In this document: in pieces, positions 1 to 9,256 of the stretch
Numbering within the stretch: position 1 is the stretch's first letter
How the letters are laid out: the number at the start of each line of letters is the position of its first letter
Assembly (NCBI GenBank): GCA_001577345.1
Contig: LSLI01000003.1
Location: forward strand, 1-64,000
Length of the DNA: 64,000 bases
Direction: 5' to 3'
DNA from: Candidatus Gallionella acididurans
Lineage (GTDB): Bacteria > Pseudomonadota > Gammaproteobacteria > Burkholderiales > Gallionellaceae
Notes under the pieces: model-generated
Databases searched by the model: none
What the model was told of the DNA's origin: nothing
Seen by the model: the letters and a program-made list of their open reading frames with translations, nothing else
Translations under genes and position numbers: made by a program

Positions 1-99
1 ACTAGTGGTAATTTTCGCAAGCTTGGCACTTTTGCTTGGGATGCGGGCGCAACTGCTACAATTCCAGACGTTGGAAAATACCGTCAAAAGGAATTGCGA

Positions 100-381
100 A
101 TGAGGGTGTCGATTTTATTGTTGTTCCCTGTCCTATTTTTTGCCGGTTGCGACAAGCAAAGTGCGGCTGCGCGCGATGCGCAGGCGCAAGCCAGGCCAGG
201 TTACCAGACGGCAAAGACCTTCTGCTCGCAGTGCCACGATCTGCCGAGTGGTGACCAGTATCCACCCGCTGCGTGGCCTTATGTGGTCTCGCGCATGGAG
301 GGTCATATGGAATCAGCCCACAAGCGGATCCCGAGTGCGGCGGAGCATGATGCGATCATCGGGTATCTGCAAAGCAAATGA
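100..381 (+). CDS. small monoheme cytochrome c lipoprotein
   Basis: A 93-residue protein with a signal peptide ending in a lipobox (FFAGC), so it is probably a lipid-anchored periplasmic protein. A single CSQCH motif (CxxCH) near residue 46 attaches one c-type haem. A methionine follows later (SRMEGHM) and could be the distal ligand. The size suits a small electron carrier, but the partner is unknown. The ATG at 100 was chosen because AAAGGA lies 8 bases upstream; an in-frame TTG at 94 is the alternative. It converges on the desaturase gene across a shared terminator. Confidence 0.8.
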   Translation: MRVSILLLFPVLFFAGCDKQSAAARDAQAQARPGYQTAKTFCSQCHDLPSGDQYPPAAWPYVVSRMEGHMESAHKRIPSAAEHDAIIGYLQSK

Positions 382-454
382 TGGTGTTTGGTCGAATTGG
401 ACTGACGCAGAAACAGATCGGGTTGACGATTACCATACTTGCTTCGCACAATAG

Positions 455-487
455 AAAAAGCCCGTTGCGCAAGCAACGGGCTTTTTT
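455..487. terminator. bidirectional intrinsic terminator
   Basis: GCCCGTTGC, loop GCAA, GCAACGGGC, flanked by an A-run on the left and a T-run on the right, so it can stop transcription from both sides. It sits between the convergent cytochrome and desaturase genes. Confidence 0.9.
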
Positions 488-511
488 GCCGCACACAGCC
501 AATCCCGGGGT

Positions 512-1684
512 TCAGGCGTAATAACGCAAGCGCATGGAAAACTGTTGCAGCGCGGCGATGCCGCTGGTTTCAGCGCGACGGCACCATGCCTCCAGATCAT
601 TTACCATCTGTTCCTTGGACGAGGCGGAACGTTGCCAGATCGAAAACAGTTCCTGGCGCAGGGTATAGGCAGTGTTCAACCGGGTGCTGGTCTGTATGAC
701 CAGGCCCAGTTTCAATCTTTCCTGCTCGCTGAGAACGGTAGCGTCAGCATGCAGCCAGTGCTTGACATGCTTGAGATCAACTTTCGCCAAGCCGGGCATA
801 CGCATTTTGAGTTGTGCAATTTCCTCGCGATAGGTTTTTTTCAGGGATTTCGCATATCTGGCCATCACTTCGTAACGGTGGGCCATCACCGCATGCAGCG
901 TATCGATATCACATACCGTTTTGCTGGTATTCAGGCGTACTTTGGGCGCAACCCTTTTGATTTTGGCCAATCCCAGTACTGCCATGCTGCGGATGTACAG
1001 CCAGCCTATGTCGAATTCATACCATTTGCTGGAGAGTTTCGCTGAGCCGATATGGGCGTGGTGGTTGTTGTGCAGTTCTTCTCCGCCGATCAGGATTCCC
1101 CACGGAATGATGTTGGTGGATGCGTCGGCAGGCTGGAAGTTTCGATACCCCCAGTAGTGCCCGGCACCGTTGATAATTCCCGCCGCCGTCACAGGTATCC
1201 AGATCATTTGCACTGCCCAGATGGTGATACCGATAGGCCCGAACAGCAGCACGTCGATGGCCAGCATCAGCATGATGCCCAGTGTGGTGTGCCGGGAATA
1301 AATGTTGCGTTCCAGCCAGTCATCCGGCGTGCCGCGCCCATATTTTTCCAGGGTTTCCTGGTTTATGGCTTCCTTGCGATAAAGCTCGGCACCTTCCAGC
1401 AGCACCTTTTTTATCCCCATAATTTGCGGGCTGTGCGGATCTTCCCGGGTCTCGCATTTGGCGTGATGTTTGCGATGCACGGAGGCCCATTCCTTTGTCA
1501 CCGTGCCGGTGGTCAGCCACAACCAGAAACGGAAGAAATGGCTGGCGATAGGGTGCAGATCCAGGGCATGGTGAGACTGGTGGCGGTGCAGAAAAATTGT
1601 CACCGAAGCAATGGTTACGTGGGTGAGCGCCAGTGCGGACAGCACATAACCCCACCATGGTAAATCAAGTAAGCCTGAAAACAT
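512..1684 (-). CDS. membrane fatty-acid desaturase (acyl-CoA/lipid delta-9 type)
   Basis: A 390-residue integral membrane desaturase. All three histidine boxes of the di-iron family are visible: HRHQSHH in the first 50 residues, HRKHH near residue 85 and HNNHH near residue 205, set between hydrophobic stretches. Proteins of this family introduce a double bond into saturated acyl chains using O2, which controls membrane fluidity. The start at 1684 is preferred over one 13 codons further upstream because a perfect GGAGGT lies 4 bases before this ATG. The C-terminal ~100 residues are soluble and charged, with no recognised domain. Substrate type (CoA, ACP or lipid) cannot be told from sequence alone. 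Confidence 0.88.
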   Translation of the reverse strand: MFSGLLDLPWWGYVLSALALTHVTIASVTIFLHRHQSHHALDLHPIASHFFRFWLWLTTGTVTKEWASVHRKHHAKCETREDPHSPQIMGIKKVLLEGAELYRKEAINQETLEKYGRGTPDDWLERNIYSRHTTLGIMLMLAIDVLLFGPIGITIWAVQMIWIPVTAAGIINGAGHYWGYRNFQPADASTNIIPWGILIGGEELHNNHHAHIGSAKLSSKWYEFDIGWLYIRSMAVLGLAKIKRVAPKVRLNTSKTVCDIDTLHAVMAHRYEVMARYAKSLKKTYREEIAQLKMRMPGLAKVDLKHVKHWLHADATVLSEQERLKLGLVIQTSTRLNTAYTLRQELFSIWQRSASSKEQMVNDLEAWCRRAETSGIAALQQFSMRLRYYA

Positions 1685-1771
1685 GCGACCTCCGAATTGC
1701 AAAGATTGGTTGCAATTTATCAACTTTGTAAAAGTACGGACATTTTACAGGAGCGCGCTTGCGGCAGGTAA

Positions 1772-3046
1772 CTAAATTCGTTCCAGTACCGCGGCGAAGA
1801 ATCCATCCGTGTTGTGTAAATGGGGGCGCAATTCAAGATAATCAAGCGCTTCCACCGCTATCTTTTGCTGCTGCAATATTTCCCCGGCAGGGCGCAGCAC
1901 GAAATCGGGATGGGCGGAGAGGAAGTTCTGCACGATATGCTGGTTTTCTTCCGGCAGGAAGCTGCAAGTCGCGTACACCAGACGCCCGCCTTTTTTCAGC
2001 AGTCGGCTGGCAGAGGCGAGGATGGCAGCCTGTAGCACGGTGTATGCCTCGATGCTCTCGGGAGACTGGCGGAATTTCAGATCCGGGCTGCGCCGCAACG
2101 TGCCCAGGCCGCTGCAGGGCGCATCCACCAGCACGCGGTCGATCTTGCCGGCCAGCCGTTTTACCTTGAGGTCGTTCTCATGTGCGATCAGCATGGGCTG
2201 GATGTTGCTGGCACCGGAGCGCTTCAGGCGCGGTTTGAGATTGGCGAGGCGCTTTTCCGAAACGTCCATCGCATATAAACGCCCTTGCGAATTCATCATC
2301 GCGGAAAGCATCAGTGTCTTGCCGCCCGCGCCCGCGCAAAAATCAACCACCATGTCGTTGCGTCTTGGCGCGAGCAGAAAACCGAGCAGCTGGCTGCCCT
2401 CGTCCTGGACTTCTATCTTGCCTTCGGTGAACAGCGCATCGCGATTGAGCGGGATCTTTTCCTTCAGGCGGATGCCGACCGGGGAATAGGGCGTGGCGGA
2501 AGCCGCGATATTTTTTTCGTGCAGCTGCTGCAGCACTTCGTCGCGCCTGGCGAGCAGGGTGTTGACCCTGATATCCAGCGGCGCTCCCTGTTGCATGGAT
2601 TTTCCTATCGCGAGTATGTCTTCATCCGTATAGGATGCGCGCATTTTTTCCACCAGCCATTCGGGCAATTCGGCTTGTATCGACAGGGACAGGCCTTCGG
2701 GCTTTACGCCCTTCACGGTGGCGAGCCAGTCCTTTTCACCGGGTTTAAGCACCGGTTCGAGTTCGCGCAGGTTGTAGCCGCCGAACCTGATCATGTGGGC
2801 TAGCGCCATCCGGCGTGGCGTGGCGGATGGCGTGTCTCCGGATGAGTTGCCCGCGCAGGCATGTTCCAGCAGCAGCCGGTGGCGCAGCACGCCAAACACA
2901 GTCTCGGCGACCAGTTCGCGTTCATTGGAGCCGATGCGTTCGTCCTTGAAAAAATAGCGCAGTGTGGTATCGGCCGGATGAGCCAGCGGCAGAACGGTGC
3001 GCAGTGTCTGGATGACGAGGTCTAAGCGGTATTCGGTGATAAGCAT
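1772..3046 (-). CDS. RsmB/NOP-family rRNA (cytosine-5) methyltransferase
   Basis: A 424-residue protein with an N-terminal NusB-like helical domain and a C-terminal class I SAM methyltransferase fold. The motif DAPCSGLGTLRRSPD and the later ATCSFLPEEN carry the two cysteines used by RNA m5C methyltransferases (one nucleophile, one for release). Glycine-rich motif I reads CAGAGGKT. The family methylates C967 of 16S rRNA in E. coli (RsmB). Whether this is the true RsmB or a paralogue is uncertain, because it is not beside def/fmt but beside DUF3108 genes and purN. It is transcribed in the same direction as the genes at 3115-5446, 68 bases downstream of them. Confidence 0.85.
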   Translation of the reverse strand: MLITEYRLDLVIQTLRTVLPLAHPADTTLRYFFKDERIGSNERELVAETVFGVLRHRLLLEHACAGNSSGDTPSATPRRMALAHMIRFGGYNLRELEPVLKPGEKDWLATVKGVKPEGLSLSIQAELPEWLVEKMRASYTDEDILAIGKSMQQGAPLDIRVNTLLARRDEVLQQLHEKNIAASATPYSPVGIRLKEKIPLNRDALFTEGKIEVQDEGSQLLGFLLAPRRNDMVVDFCAGAGGKTLMLSAMMNSQGRLYAMDVSEKRLANLKPRLKRSGASNIQPMLIAHENDLKVKRLAGKIDRVLVDAPCSGLGTLRRSPDLKFRQSPESIEAYTVLQAAILASASRLLKKGGRLVYATCSFLPEENQHIVQNFLSAHPDFVLRPAGEILQQQKIAVEALDYLELRPHLHNTDGFFAAVLERI

Positions 3047-3114
3047 GGATGAAGTAATTATACAAATTCAGGCGCGCAGTTTAGCAGACACCGACAGGGT
3101 TTCCCTTCCCGGCA

Positions 3115-4062
3115 TTATTTATCACCGGCGCGTATGTCTGAAATCACAAATTCCTCGGTCACCTTGTCCGAACTGTCGACCAGTTGAAATTTTACCGGTA
3201 ACAAACGGTATTGCAGTCCCAGCCAGATTTCGAAATGGGCTGCTCCTGACTCATGCATTTCGCGCAGATGCAAAACGGGCAACTTGCCCAGCGGGGTGGC
3301 GAGTTCCGCCCTTGTGCCGATTTCGATCTGATATTGCTGCAGCTGCGCGCCATCGCTGACAGGTATCGCAAAATACTCGCCATGCATGGGGAGTTGCGAG
3401 ATCTGGTAGATGAAGCTGAGTATGTCCTGGGCATCCCGGGGCAGCGGGATTTCGCCTCCGTCCTGGAGCCGCAGTTTCTGCGCAACCCAGTCGAACGTGG
3501 CTTGCACACCCTGCTTGCCGTCCCGGGTGATTTTTTCTTCCTCGTAGGTGTCCGGCTGCAATCCGTGTTCACCGATCTTGCCGGAACTGGTCTGGGTAAT
3601 CCGGTCACTGTTCCGCAAGCTGCTCAGCCCGGCAGTTTGGCGTTCTGACTTGAGGGTGTAGCGGTTCCCGGAAATATCCAGCTGCTGATGGATTTCGCCG
3701 ATCCTTGAGCCTTCCCCGCCCCGGTATACGATAAAAGTGAGTTGCAGGTGTCTGGGAAACGGGTGGGCCGCGATGCTCTCATCTGCCTTGCTCATCCTGG
3801 CCATTGCATGGCTTGCGAGTCCGGTTTCCGGGCTGTTGTCAAGTTTGGTTAAGGGATTTGCAGGTTCAGTCTTCGCAGGCTTCGGTGTATCCGCAACCCT
3901 GGTTTTGGGTGGAGGCTCGATCCTGACGGAAAGCGGCGGCAACTCGATTCTGGTGCGCGGAAATTGGATATAGGGCAACCACAGGATGGCGGCATGTATC
4001 AGCACCGAGAGTGCAATGGCCAAGGTGATGCGCCGGACGGGGCTGTTCAGGGCTGCAATCAC
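3115..4062 (-). CDS. DUF3108 protein with N-terminal membrane anchor and proline-rich linker
   Basis: A 315-residue protein. Residues ~10-30 form one transmembrane helix, followed by a proline/lysine-rich linker (to ~residue 75) reminiscent of TonB-like periplasm-spanning proteins. The rest is a DUF3108 domain, a beta-rich fold seen in envelope proteins of Proteobacteria. No enzymatic motif is visible. Its start overlaps the end of the next upstream gene by 4 bases, and that gene is also DUF3108, so the two are probably cotranscribed and possibly act together. Function unknown; a role in outer-membrane or lipid homeostasis would be a guess. Confidence 0.75.
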   Translation of the reverse strand: MIAALNSPVRRITLAIALSVLIHAAILWLPYIQFPRTRIELPPLSVRIEPPPKTRVADTPKPAKTEPANPLTKLDNSPETGLASHAMARMSKADESIAAHPFPRHLQLTFIVYRGGEGSRIGEIHQQLDISGNRYTLKSERQTAGLSSLRNSDRITQTSSGKIGEHGLQPDTYEEEKITRDGKQGVQATFDWVAQKLRLQDGGEIPLPRDAQDILSFIYQISQLPMHGEYFAIPVSDGAQLQQYQIEIGTRAELATPLGKLPVLHLREMHESGAAHFEIWLGLQYRLLPVKFQLVDSSDKVTEEFVISDIRAGDK

Positions 4063-4802
4063 GGCACGTAATTGAGCCCGGTCAGTTCCTGCGAAAGCTT
4101 GCCTCCATCGGGATCGGTGATGACCATCTTGCAGGGGAAGCCGGCATGATCTTCGGCCAGCCAGATTTCAGTGCGGTTAACGCCCGCTTCTGGCACGCTG
4201 GCGACGTACAGGGCCCTGAACGTGCCGAACGGAACGGTCACGCTCTGGCCGGGGGTGATGCGGTAATTGTACAAGTCCAGCTTGCTGCCGTTGGTCATGT
4301 TGAAGTTCAGGGTGTCGCTGTTGGCCAGGGACAGGAACAAGAATTGATACATCGCGCTCAGTCTATCCTGGGTGCCATCCGGCAGCGCCAATACTCGCTT
4401 TTGTCCGTGCTCGGTCAGGGTCAGCCGCCTGGTGTTCCAGTCGAAATCGGCACGGCGTTCCTTGCTTGCATCGCTTTCACGCCGGTCAAGGAAATGTAAC
4501 GGCTGCAGGCCGCGTGAATTTATCAGGCCGTTGCTGGTGATGATGATTCTTCCCGGCTGGAATACCGCCAGCAATCCTACCGCGCGAGTGGTGCTGGTCA
4601 GCGCATATCTGTCCTTGTCGCGTGTAAAGGTCTCGACGATCTGGCCGATTTTCAAGCCGCCTTTGTAAATATCGTAATTGGCCGAAACCCTGCTCGGCGC
4701 GGCGGCCCAGGCGGAAGGCAGAGGACAAATGGCAAGGGACAGAATAAAGATCCGGCATAGCCGCGCCAATCCCGCTGTTTTACTTTTTGCATTTTCTGTC
4801 AT
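4059..4802 (-). CDS. secreted DUF3108 protein
   Basis: A 247-residue protein with a cleavable signal peptide (hydrophobic core FILSLAICPLP, then SAWA cleavage site) and a periplasmic DUF3108 domain starting near SANYDIYKGG. The start at 4802 gives a proper signal peptide; a longer reading 34 codons upstream would put a polar stretch before it and would run into purN. It lies 5 bases after purN and overlaps the second DUF3108 gene by 4 bases, forming a purN-DUF3108-DUF3108-rsmB-like run. Function unknown. Confidence 0.78.
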   Translation of the reverse strand: MTENAKSKTAGLARLCRIFILSLAICPLPSAWAAAPSRVSANYDIYKGGLKIGQIVETFTRDKDRYALTSTTRAVGLLAVFQPGRIIITSNGLINSRGLQPLHFLDRRESDASKERRADFDWNTRRLTLTEHGQKRVLALPDGTQDRLSAMYQFLFLSLANSDTLNFNMTNGSKLDLYNYRITPGQSVTVPFGTFRALYVASVPEAGVNRTEIWLAEDHAGFPCKMVITDPDGGKLSQELTGLNYVP

Positions 4803-4807
4803 AGGGC

Positions 4808-5446
4808 TTATTCCAGGCCGGGTGAAAACAGCGTGTGGCCGGACTGCTTGTGATGGCGCAATACGGCATGTCCCTTCCCGTTCAATACAACCCTGTCTTT
4901 GCATAGCCAGCGTATGGCCTGGGCGTAGATGCGATGCTCTTCACGCAGCACGCGTGCCGCCAGGGTTTGCTCGGTATCGTCGCGCAACACCGGTACCGCC
5001 GCCTGAATGATGATAGGCCCGTGGTCGAGGTCGCGGGTGACGAAATGCACCGTGCAGCCGTGTATCTTCACCCCGTCCTGCAATGCGCGGGCGTGGGTGT
5101 CCAGGCCGCTGTAGGCCGGTAACAATGACGGATGGATGTTGATCATTCTGCCGTGATACCGGGACACGAAATTCGCGCCGAGGATGCGCATGAATCCTGC
5201 CAGCGCAACAATATCCGGAGCGAAGGAATCTATGGCCCTTGCCAGCGCGGCATCGAAGCTGTCGCGATCCGGATAGTCGCGGTGTTCGATGACAACGGCA
5301 GGGATGCAGTGTGCTCTGGCAATGTCCAGACCTTCGGCATCTGCGCGATTGCTGATCACCGCAGCGATGCGGCAGTGCAGTGTTGCTTCCAGCAGGGCTT
5401 GCATGTTGCTGCCCCGGCCGGATATCAGGATGACGATATTTTTCAT
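4808..5446 (-). CDS. purN: phosphoribosylglycinamide formyltransferase 1
   Basis: A 212-residue enzyme, the usual PurN length. It transfers a formyl group from 10-formyl-THF to GAR in step three of purine synthesis. Visible signatures are the phosphate-binding GRGSNMQ near residue 11, the catalytic region INIHPSLLPAY near residue 105 and the downstream HFV..DLDHGPII segment. The start at 5446 (MKNIVILISG) matches the family; a longer reading would add ten residues with no family support. It lies downstream of purM, but 159 bases with strong palindromes separate them. Confidence 0.93.
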   Translation of the reverse strand: MKNIVILISGRGSNMQALLEATLHCRIAAVISNRADAEGLDIARAHCIPAVVIEHRDYPDRDSFDAALARAIDSFAPDIVALAGFMRILGANFVSRYHGRMINIHPSLLPAYSGLDTHARALQDGVKIHGCTVHFVTRDLDHGPIIIQAAVPVLRDDTEQTLAARVLREEHRIYAQAIRWLCKDRVVLNGKGHAVLRHHKQSGHTLFSPGLE

Positions 5447-5472
5447 TTGTGAAGAGCCTAGCCGGATATTAG

Positions 5473-5584
5473 CCACGGAATGTGCGGATCACACGGAATC
5501 GGGTGACCGCCAACTTTTGGCGGCCACCCGATCGGTGAACTCAATGCCTGGAGTGGCCCATGATTCTTTCCGTGTATTCCGTGG
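5473..5584. repeat. nested palindrome between purN and purM
   Basis: Three nested inverted repeats share one centre. The outer arms are CCACGGAAT at 5473 and ATTCCGTGG at 5576. The middle arms are CACGGAA at 5492 and TTCCGTG at 5568. The inner hairpin is TCGGGTGACCGCCAA at 5499-5513 and its complement at 5517-5531, with one G-U pair and a 3-base loop. There is no T-run, so this is not a standard terminator. It could be a transcript-stabilising structure or a small interspersed palindromic element. Confidence 0.65.
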
Positions 5585-5605
5585 GTAAGAATTGTCTTTA
5601 TTCGG

Positions 5606-6688
5606 TCAGCTGACTTGCGTCTGGGTCTCATTGCCCTGGCGCGCGCGTATCGTGCCGATGATGGTGGCGCGCTCGCCCGCGGCATTGAGTTGCGCCATTG
5701 CCGCATCCGCATCTTGCTTGGCCACGATTACCACCATCCCGATGCCGCAGTTGAAGGTGCGATACATCTCCTGCGGGGCGACGTTGCCCATCTCGCGCAG
5801 CCAGTCGAACAGCGCCGGCGTATGCCATGCCTTGCCGTCCAGTTGCGCGACGACATTCTCCGGCAACACGCGCGGCACGTTCTCCAGCAGGCCGCCGCCG
5901 GTGATGTGCGCCATGCCTTTTACGGTGAGCGATTTCATCAGCGCCAGCAGCGGCTTCACGTAGATGCGCGTCGGAGCCATGATCAGGTCGGCCAGCGGTA
6001 TTCCGTCGAGTTTCTGGCCGAGATCGGCTTTGCGGGTGCTGATGATTTTGCGCACAAGCGAATAACCGTTCGAGTGCGCGCCGTTCGAGGCGAGTCCGAT
6101 CACGGTATCGCCTGCCCTGATGTCGGCGCCGCTGATGATGGCGGATTTTTCCACAACGCCGACCGCGAAACCCGCCAGATCGTATTCTCCCGCCGGATAC
6201 ATGCCGGGCATTTCGGCGGTTTCACCGCCGATCAGCGCGCAGCCGGCCTGTTCGCAACCGAACGCGATGCCCTTGATGACTTCGGTGGCGGCATCCACGT
6301 CGAGCTTGCCGCAGGCGAAGTAATCGAGGAAGAACAGCGGTTCCGCGCCCTGCACCAGGATGTCGTTGACGCTCATGCCGACCAGATCGATGCCGACCGT
6401 GTCGTGGCGGTTCAGCTCGAAGGCGAGCCTGAGCTTGGTGCCTACGCCGTCGGTTCCGGACACCAGCACGGGTTCGCGATATTTTTTGGAAATTTCCACC
6501 AGCGCGCCGAAGCCGCCGATGCCGCCGAGCACTTCCGGGCGCATCGTGCGTTTGGCAAACGGTTTGATATTCTCGACGAGCCGGTCACCGGCGTCTATGT
6601 CCACCCCCGCGTCTCTGTAGGTAAGGCCGTCGCGGTAAGTCAGGCCCCCGCTGTTGACGGAGGAAGTAGTGTCAGTTGAGTTGTTCAA
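5606..6688 (-). CDS. purM: phosphoribosylformylglycinamidine cyclo-ligase
   Basis: A 360-residue AIR synthetase, ATP-dependent ring closure of FGAM to AIR in purine synthesis. Family signatures include GVDIDAGD at the N-terminus, GTDGVGTKL near residue 80, the [11 protein letters not shown] motif and [10 protein letters not shown] in the C-terminal half. The start is a TTG at 6688 with no clear Shine-Dalgarno; no ATG fits upstream of the conserved N-terminus. A six-residue segment (GLTYRD) is present twice in a row just before AGVDI, one copy more than usual. It is divergent from the permease gene, whose alternative start would overlap this one. Confidence 0.94.
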   Translation of the reverse strand: MNNSTDTTSSVNSGGLTYRDGLTYRDAGVDIDAGDRLVENIKPFAKRTMRPEVLGGIGGFGALVEISKKYREPVLVSGTDGVGTKLRLAFELNRHDTVGIDLVGMSVNDILVQGAEPLFFLDYFACGKLDVDAATEVIKGIAFGCEQAGCALIGGETAEMPGMYPAGEYDLAGFAVGVVEKSAIISGADIRAGDTVIGLASNGAHSNGYSLVRKIISTRKADLGQKLDGIPLADLIMAPTRIYVKPLLALMKSLTVKGMAHITGGGLLENVPRVLPENVVAQLDGKAWHTPALFDWLREMGNVAPQEMYRTFNCGIGMVVIVAKQDADAAMAQLNAAGERATIIGTIRARQGNETQTQVS

Positions 6689-6749
6689 GTTGAGTTTTCG
6701 CTTTCTACAGGATAAAGTGCCGCACGATTTCCCGCGAATTTTACCCCAA

Positions 6750-7808
6750 ATGACCTTATCCCGCTTCGCCGCCTTGCAATGGCTGTCTTTCGCTTTGGTG
6801 GCCGCATTGCTGGTCTACCTGCTCAGCCCTATCCTTACCCCCTTCGTTGCTGCCGGCATCGTTGCCTACATCTGCAATCCGCTGGTGCAGCGGCTGACTG
6901 CGTGGAAGCTGCCCCGCACCATCGCGGTGGCGCTGGTGATGGCCGGGTTGCTGCTGCTGTTCGCATTGCTGCTGCTGATCGTGTTGCCGCTGCTGGAAAA
7001 AGAGGTCAGCCAGTTCGTGGCGCGTCTGCCGGACTGGATCGAAGGTACGCGCACGCATCTCCTGCCGTTGCTGCAAAAATGGTTTGGTGCTGATTTGCAA
7101 TGGGATAGCGGCGCAATAAAAAATATTTTTTTAAGTCACTGGCAGAGCGCCGGAGGCGTTTTGGAAAAGCTGCTGCCCTGGCTGGGCAGCAGCGGCGGTG
7201 CGATCATCGGCCTGGCGCTCGACCTGCTGCTGTTCCCGGTGGCGATGTTTTACCTGTTGCGCGACTGGAACGGCGGTCTGGCGCGCCTGGATGAACTGAT
7301 CCCGCGCCATCTATACACCAAGACCCGGGCGGTCATCGCAGAAGTGGACCGCGTCATGGCAGAGTTCCTGCGCGGGCAGATCTCCGTGATGCTGCTGATG
7401 AGCGTTTATTACGCACTGGTGCTGTGGTTGATCGGCCTGGATTTCGCGTTGCCGATCGGCATCATTGCCGGCATGCTGGTGTTCGTGCCTTATCTGGGCA
7501 TGATCACCGGCCTGACCCTGGCCACGCTGGCGGCAATGATGCAGTTCAGCGAATTCGGCAGCGTGGCGCTGGTCTGGGCGGTGTTCGGCGCCGGTCAGTT
7601 GACCGAGGCGATGGTCGTCACCCCCAGGCTGGTCGGTGAACGGATCGGTCTGCACCCGCTGGCGGTGATTTTCGCGCTGCTCGCCTTCGGGCAATTATTC
7701 GGGTTTTTCGGGCTGTTGCTGGCGTTGCCGCTGTCCGCGATCTTTCTAGTCGCGCTGCGGTATGGCAAGGCATGGTATCTCTCCAGCACGATGTACCGAA
7801 AACCATGA
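6750..7808 (+). CDS. AI-2E family (PerM/YdiK-like) transporter
   Basis: A 352-residue polytopic membrane protein with about eight hydrophobic segments arranged as in the UPF0118/AI-2E transporter family. Two helices come first, then a soluble loop (~residues 80-165), then a C-terminal membrane block including [10 protein letters not shown] and the conserved [14 protein letters not shown]. Members export small molecules or ions; the substrate here is unknown. The ATG at 6750 is preferred to an in-frame TTG at 6654 that would overlap purM. Its stop overlaps the hda start by 4 bases (ATGA), implying coupled translation. Confidence 0.87.
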   Translation: MTLSRFAALQWLSFALVAALLVYLLSPILTPFVAAGIVAYICNPLVQRLTAWKLPRTIAVALVMAGLLLLFALLLLIVLPLLEKEVSQFVARLPDWIEGTRTHLLPLLQKWFGADLQWDSGAIKNIFLSHWQSAGGVLEKLLPWLGSSGGAIIGLALDLLLFPVAMFYLLRDWNGGLARLDELIPRHLYTKTRAVIAEVDRVMAEFLRGQISVMLLMSVYYALVLWLIGLDFALPIGIIAGMLVFVPYLGMITGLTLATLAAMMQFSEFGSVALVWAVFGAGQLTEAMVVTPRLVGERIGLHPLAVIFALLAFGQLFGFFGLLLALPLSAIFLVALRYGKAWYLSSTMYRKP

Positions 7809-8464
7809 GCCAACTGCTGCTCGATATCGCTCCCGAAAGTCATCCGACCCTGGACAGTTTCGTGGCGGGGCGCAATATGGAATTGCTGTCGGCGCTGCGC
7901 CACACCCTGGCCGGCGGCGGCAATGAGCGCTGTTTCTATGTGTGGGGCGAGACCGGCAGCGGCAAAAGCCATCTGCTGCAGGCCTGCGTGCATGCCGCCA
8001 GGGGCATGGGACAAAACGCGCTTTATGCCCAAGGCGTGGTTCCTGAAAGCGCGGCGGTTGTGGCACTGGATGATGTGGAGAAGCTTGATGATGCGGCGCA
8101 AATCGGGCTGTTCAATCTCTACAATCAGATGCGCGAAAGCGGCGGCTTACTGCTGATCAGCGGCAGGGAATCCGTATTGCATCTCGGGTTGCGCGATGAT
8201 CTGCGCACTCGTCTGGGATGGGGTCTGGTGTATCAGGTCCATGGCCTGAGCGACGATGAGAAGGCGTTTGCCCTGTTGCAGCATGCACGGGCAAAGGGTT
8301 TCTTCCTGTCCCACGAAGTCACCCAGTATTTGTTGCGTCACGGCAGGCGCGATCTGCCGAGTTTGCTGGCGGTGCTTGACGCGTTGGATGCACACTCGCT
8401 GAGTTTGCATCGCGCGCCTTCCGTGCCGCTGCTCAAGGAAATATTACAGCGGGAGTTCAAGTGA
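7805..8464 (+). CDS. hda: DnaA regulatory inactivator Hda
   Basis: A 219-residue protein made of one DnaA-like AAA+ domain without the DNA-binding domain IV. The N-terminus carries QLLLDI, matching the beta-clamp binding motif by which Hda joins the sliding clamp and stimulates ATP hydrolysis by DnaA after initiation. Walker A is GETGSGKSH near residue 45 and Walker B is VALDDVE near residue 88. It is translationally coupled to the permease upstream and overlaps the HAD gene downstream by 4 bases, the perM-hda-HAD order seen in related Betaproteobacteria. Confidence 0.9.
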   Translation: MSQLLLDIAPESHPTLDSFVAGRNMELLSALRHTLAGGGNERCFYVWGETGSGKSHLLQACVHAARGMGQNALYAQGVVPESAAVVALDDVEKLDDAAQIGLFNLYNQMRESGGLLLISGRESVLHLGLRDDLRTRLGWGLVYQVHGLSDDEKAFALLQHARAKGFFLSHEVTQYLLRHGRRDLPSLLAVLDALDAHSLSLHRAPSVPLLKEILQREFK

Positions 8465-9123
8465 ATCTGGCATTGTTCGATCTGGATAACACCCTGCTTG
8501 ACGGCGACAGCGATTTCGAATGGTCGCAATTCCTGATCCGTATCGGCGTACTCGACCGGGAACTGTTCGAAGCCACGAATCTCGCCTTCTACGAACATTA
8601 CAAGGCCGGGACCCTGGATATCGGGGAGTTTCTGGATTTCCAGTTGAAGCCTTTGTCGCGCCATGCCCGAAAAACACTGGATGAATGGCATGGCCGGTTC
8701 ATGCGCGAGAAGGCGCTGGGAATGATCACACAGGCTGCGCGCGACCTGGTCAATCGCCATCGTGCCGCGAATGATGTGTGCATCATCATCACGGCGACCA
8801 ACAGTTTTGTCACTGCGCCGATCGCGCGCGCGTTCGGCGTCGAAAATTTGATCGCCACCGAACCGGAGCAGAGGGATGGCGAGTTCACCGGACGCGTCGC
8901 CGGCATTCCGTGTTTTCGCGAAGGGAAGATTATCCGTCTGGAAAGCTGGCTGGGTGAACGCGGCTGGAGCCTGGACAGCTTTGACAAAACCACGTTTTAC
9001 AGCGATTCATTGAATGATCTGCCGCTGTTGGGCAAAGTGAACAATCCCGTCGCGGTGAATCCGGATGCAACGCTGCGCGCGCACGCCGAAAAATCCGGAT
9101 GGCCGGTGATGAGTTTGCGCTGA
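8461..9123 (+). CDS. HAD-IB family phosphatase (SerB-like)
   Basis: A 220-residue haloacid dehalogenase-superfamily hydrolase starting with GTG inside the hda stop (GTGA). Motif I is LFDLDNTLLDGD (DxDxT, nucleophile Asp near residue 6), motif II is the TATNSF threonine/serine segment near residue 107 and motif III/IV is YSDSLNDLPLL near residue 180. Subclass IB members include phosphoserine phosphatases and related small-molecule phosphatases. The helical cap between residues ~20 and 85 fits, but the substrate cannot be assigned. Confidence 0.87.
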   Translation: MNLALFDLDNTLLDGDSDFEWSQFLIRIGVLDRELFEATNLAFYEHYKAGTLDIGEFLDFQLKPLSRHARKTLDEWHGRFMREKALGMITQAARDLVNRHRAANDVCIIITATNSFVTAPIARAFGVENLIATEPEQRDGEFTGRVAGIPCFREGKIIRLESWLGERGWSLDSFDKTTFYSDSLNDLPLLGKVNNPVAVNPDATLRAHAEKSGWPVMSLR

Positions 9124-9256
9124 CGTTCCTGCTCCCGTTTCCCGGCATCCGTTCAGGTTGCGCGCCCATTTCGAGCCAGTCTGGCCGGGTTCATGCCGGC
9201 AGGTGTCCCCGCTATAGTTGCTGCGAAGCAGGTTGCAGGCATCGCGAGCCTGCGCC

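Noticed and set aside
1-99. Possible promoter or end of an upstream gene before the cytochrome
   Set aside because: TACAAT near 56 lacks a well-spaced -35 box, and no coding pattern is evident in so short a stretch.
5615-6679. 354-codon plus-strand frame over purM
   Set aside because: Antisense shadow with His/Arg/Ala bias.
9235-9253. GCAGGC/GCCTGC hairpin between the HAD and DJ-1 genes
   Set aside because: Short stem without a T-run on either strand; not enough for a terminator call.
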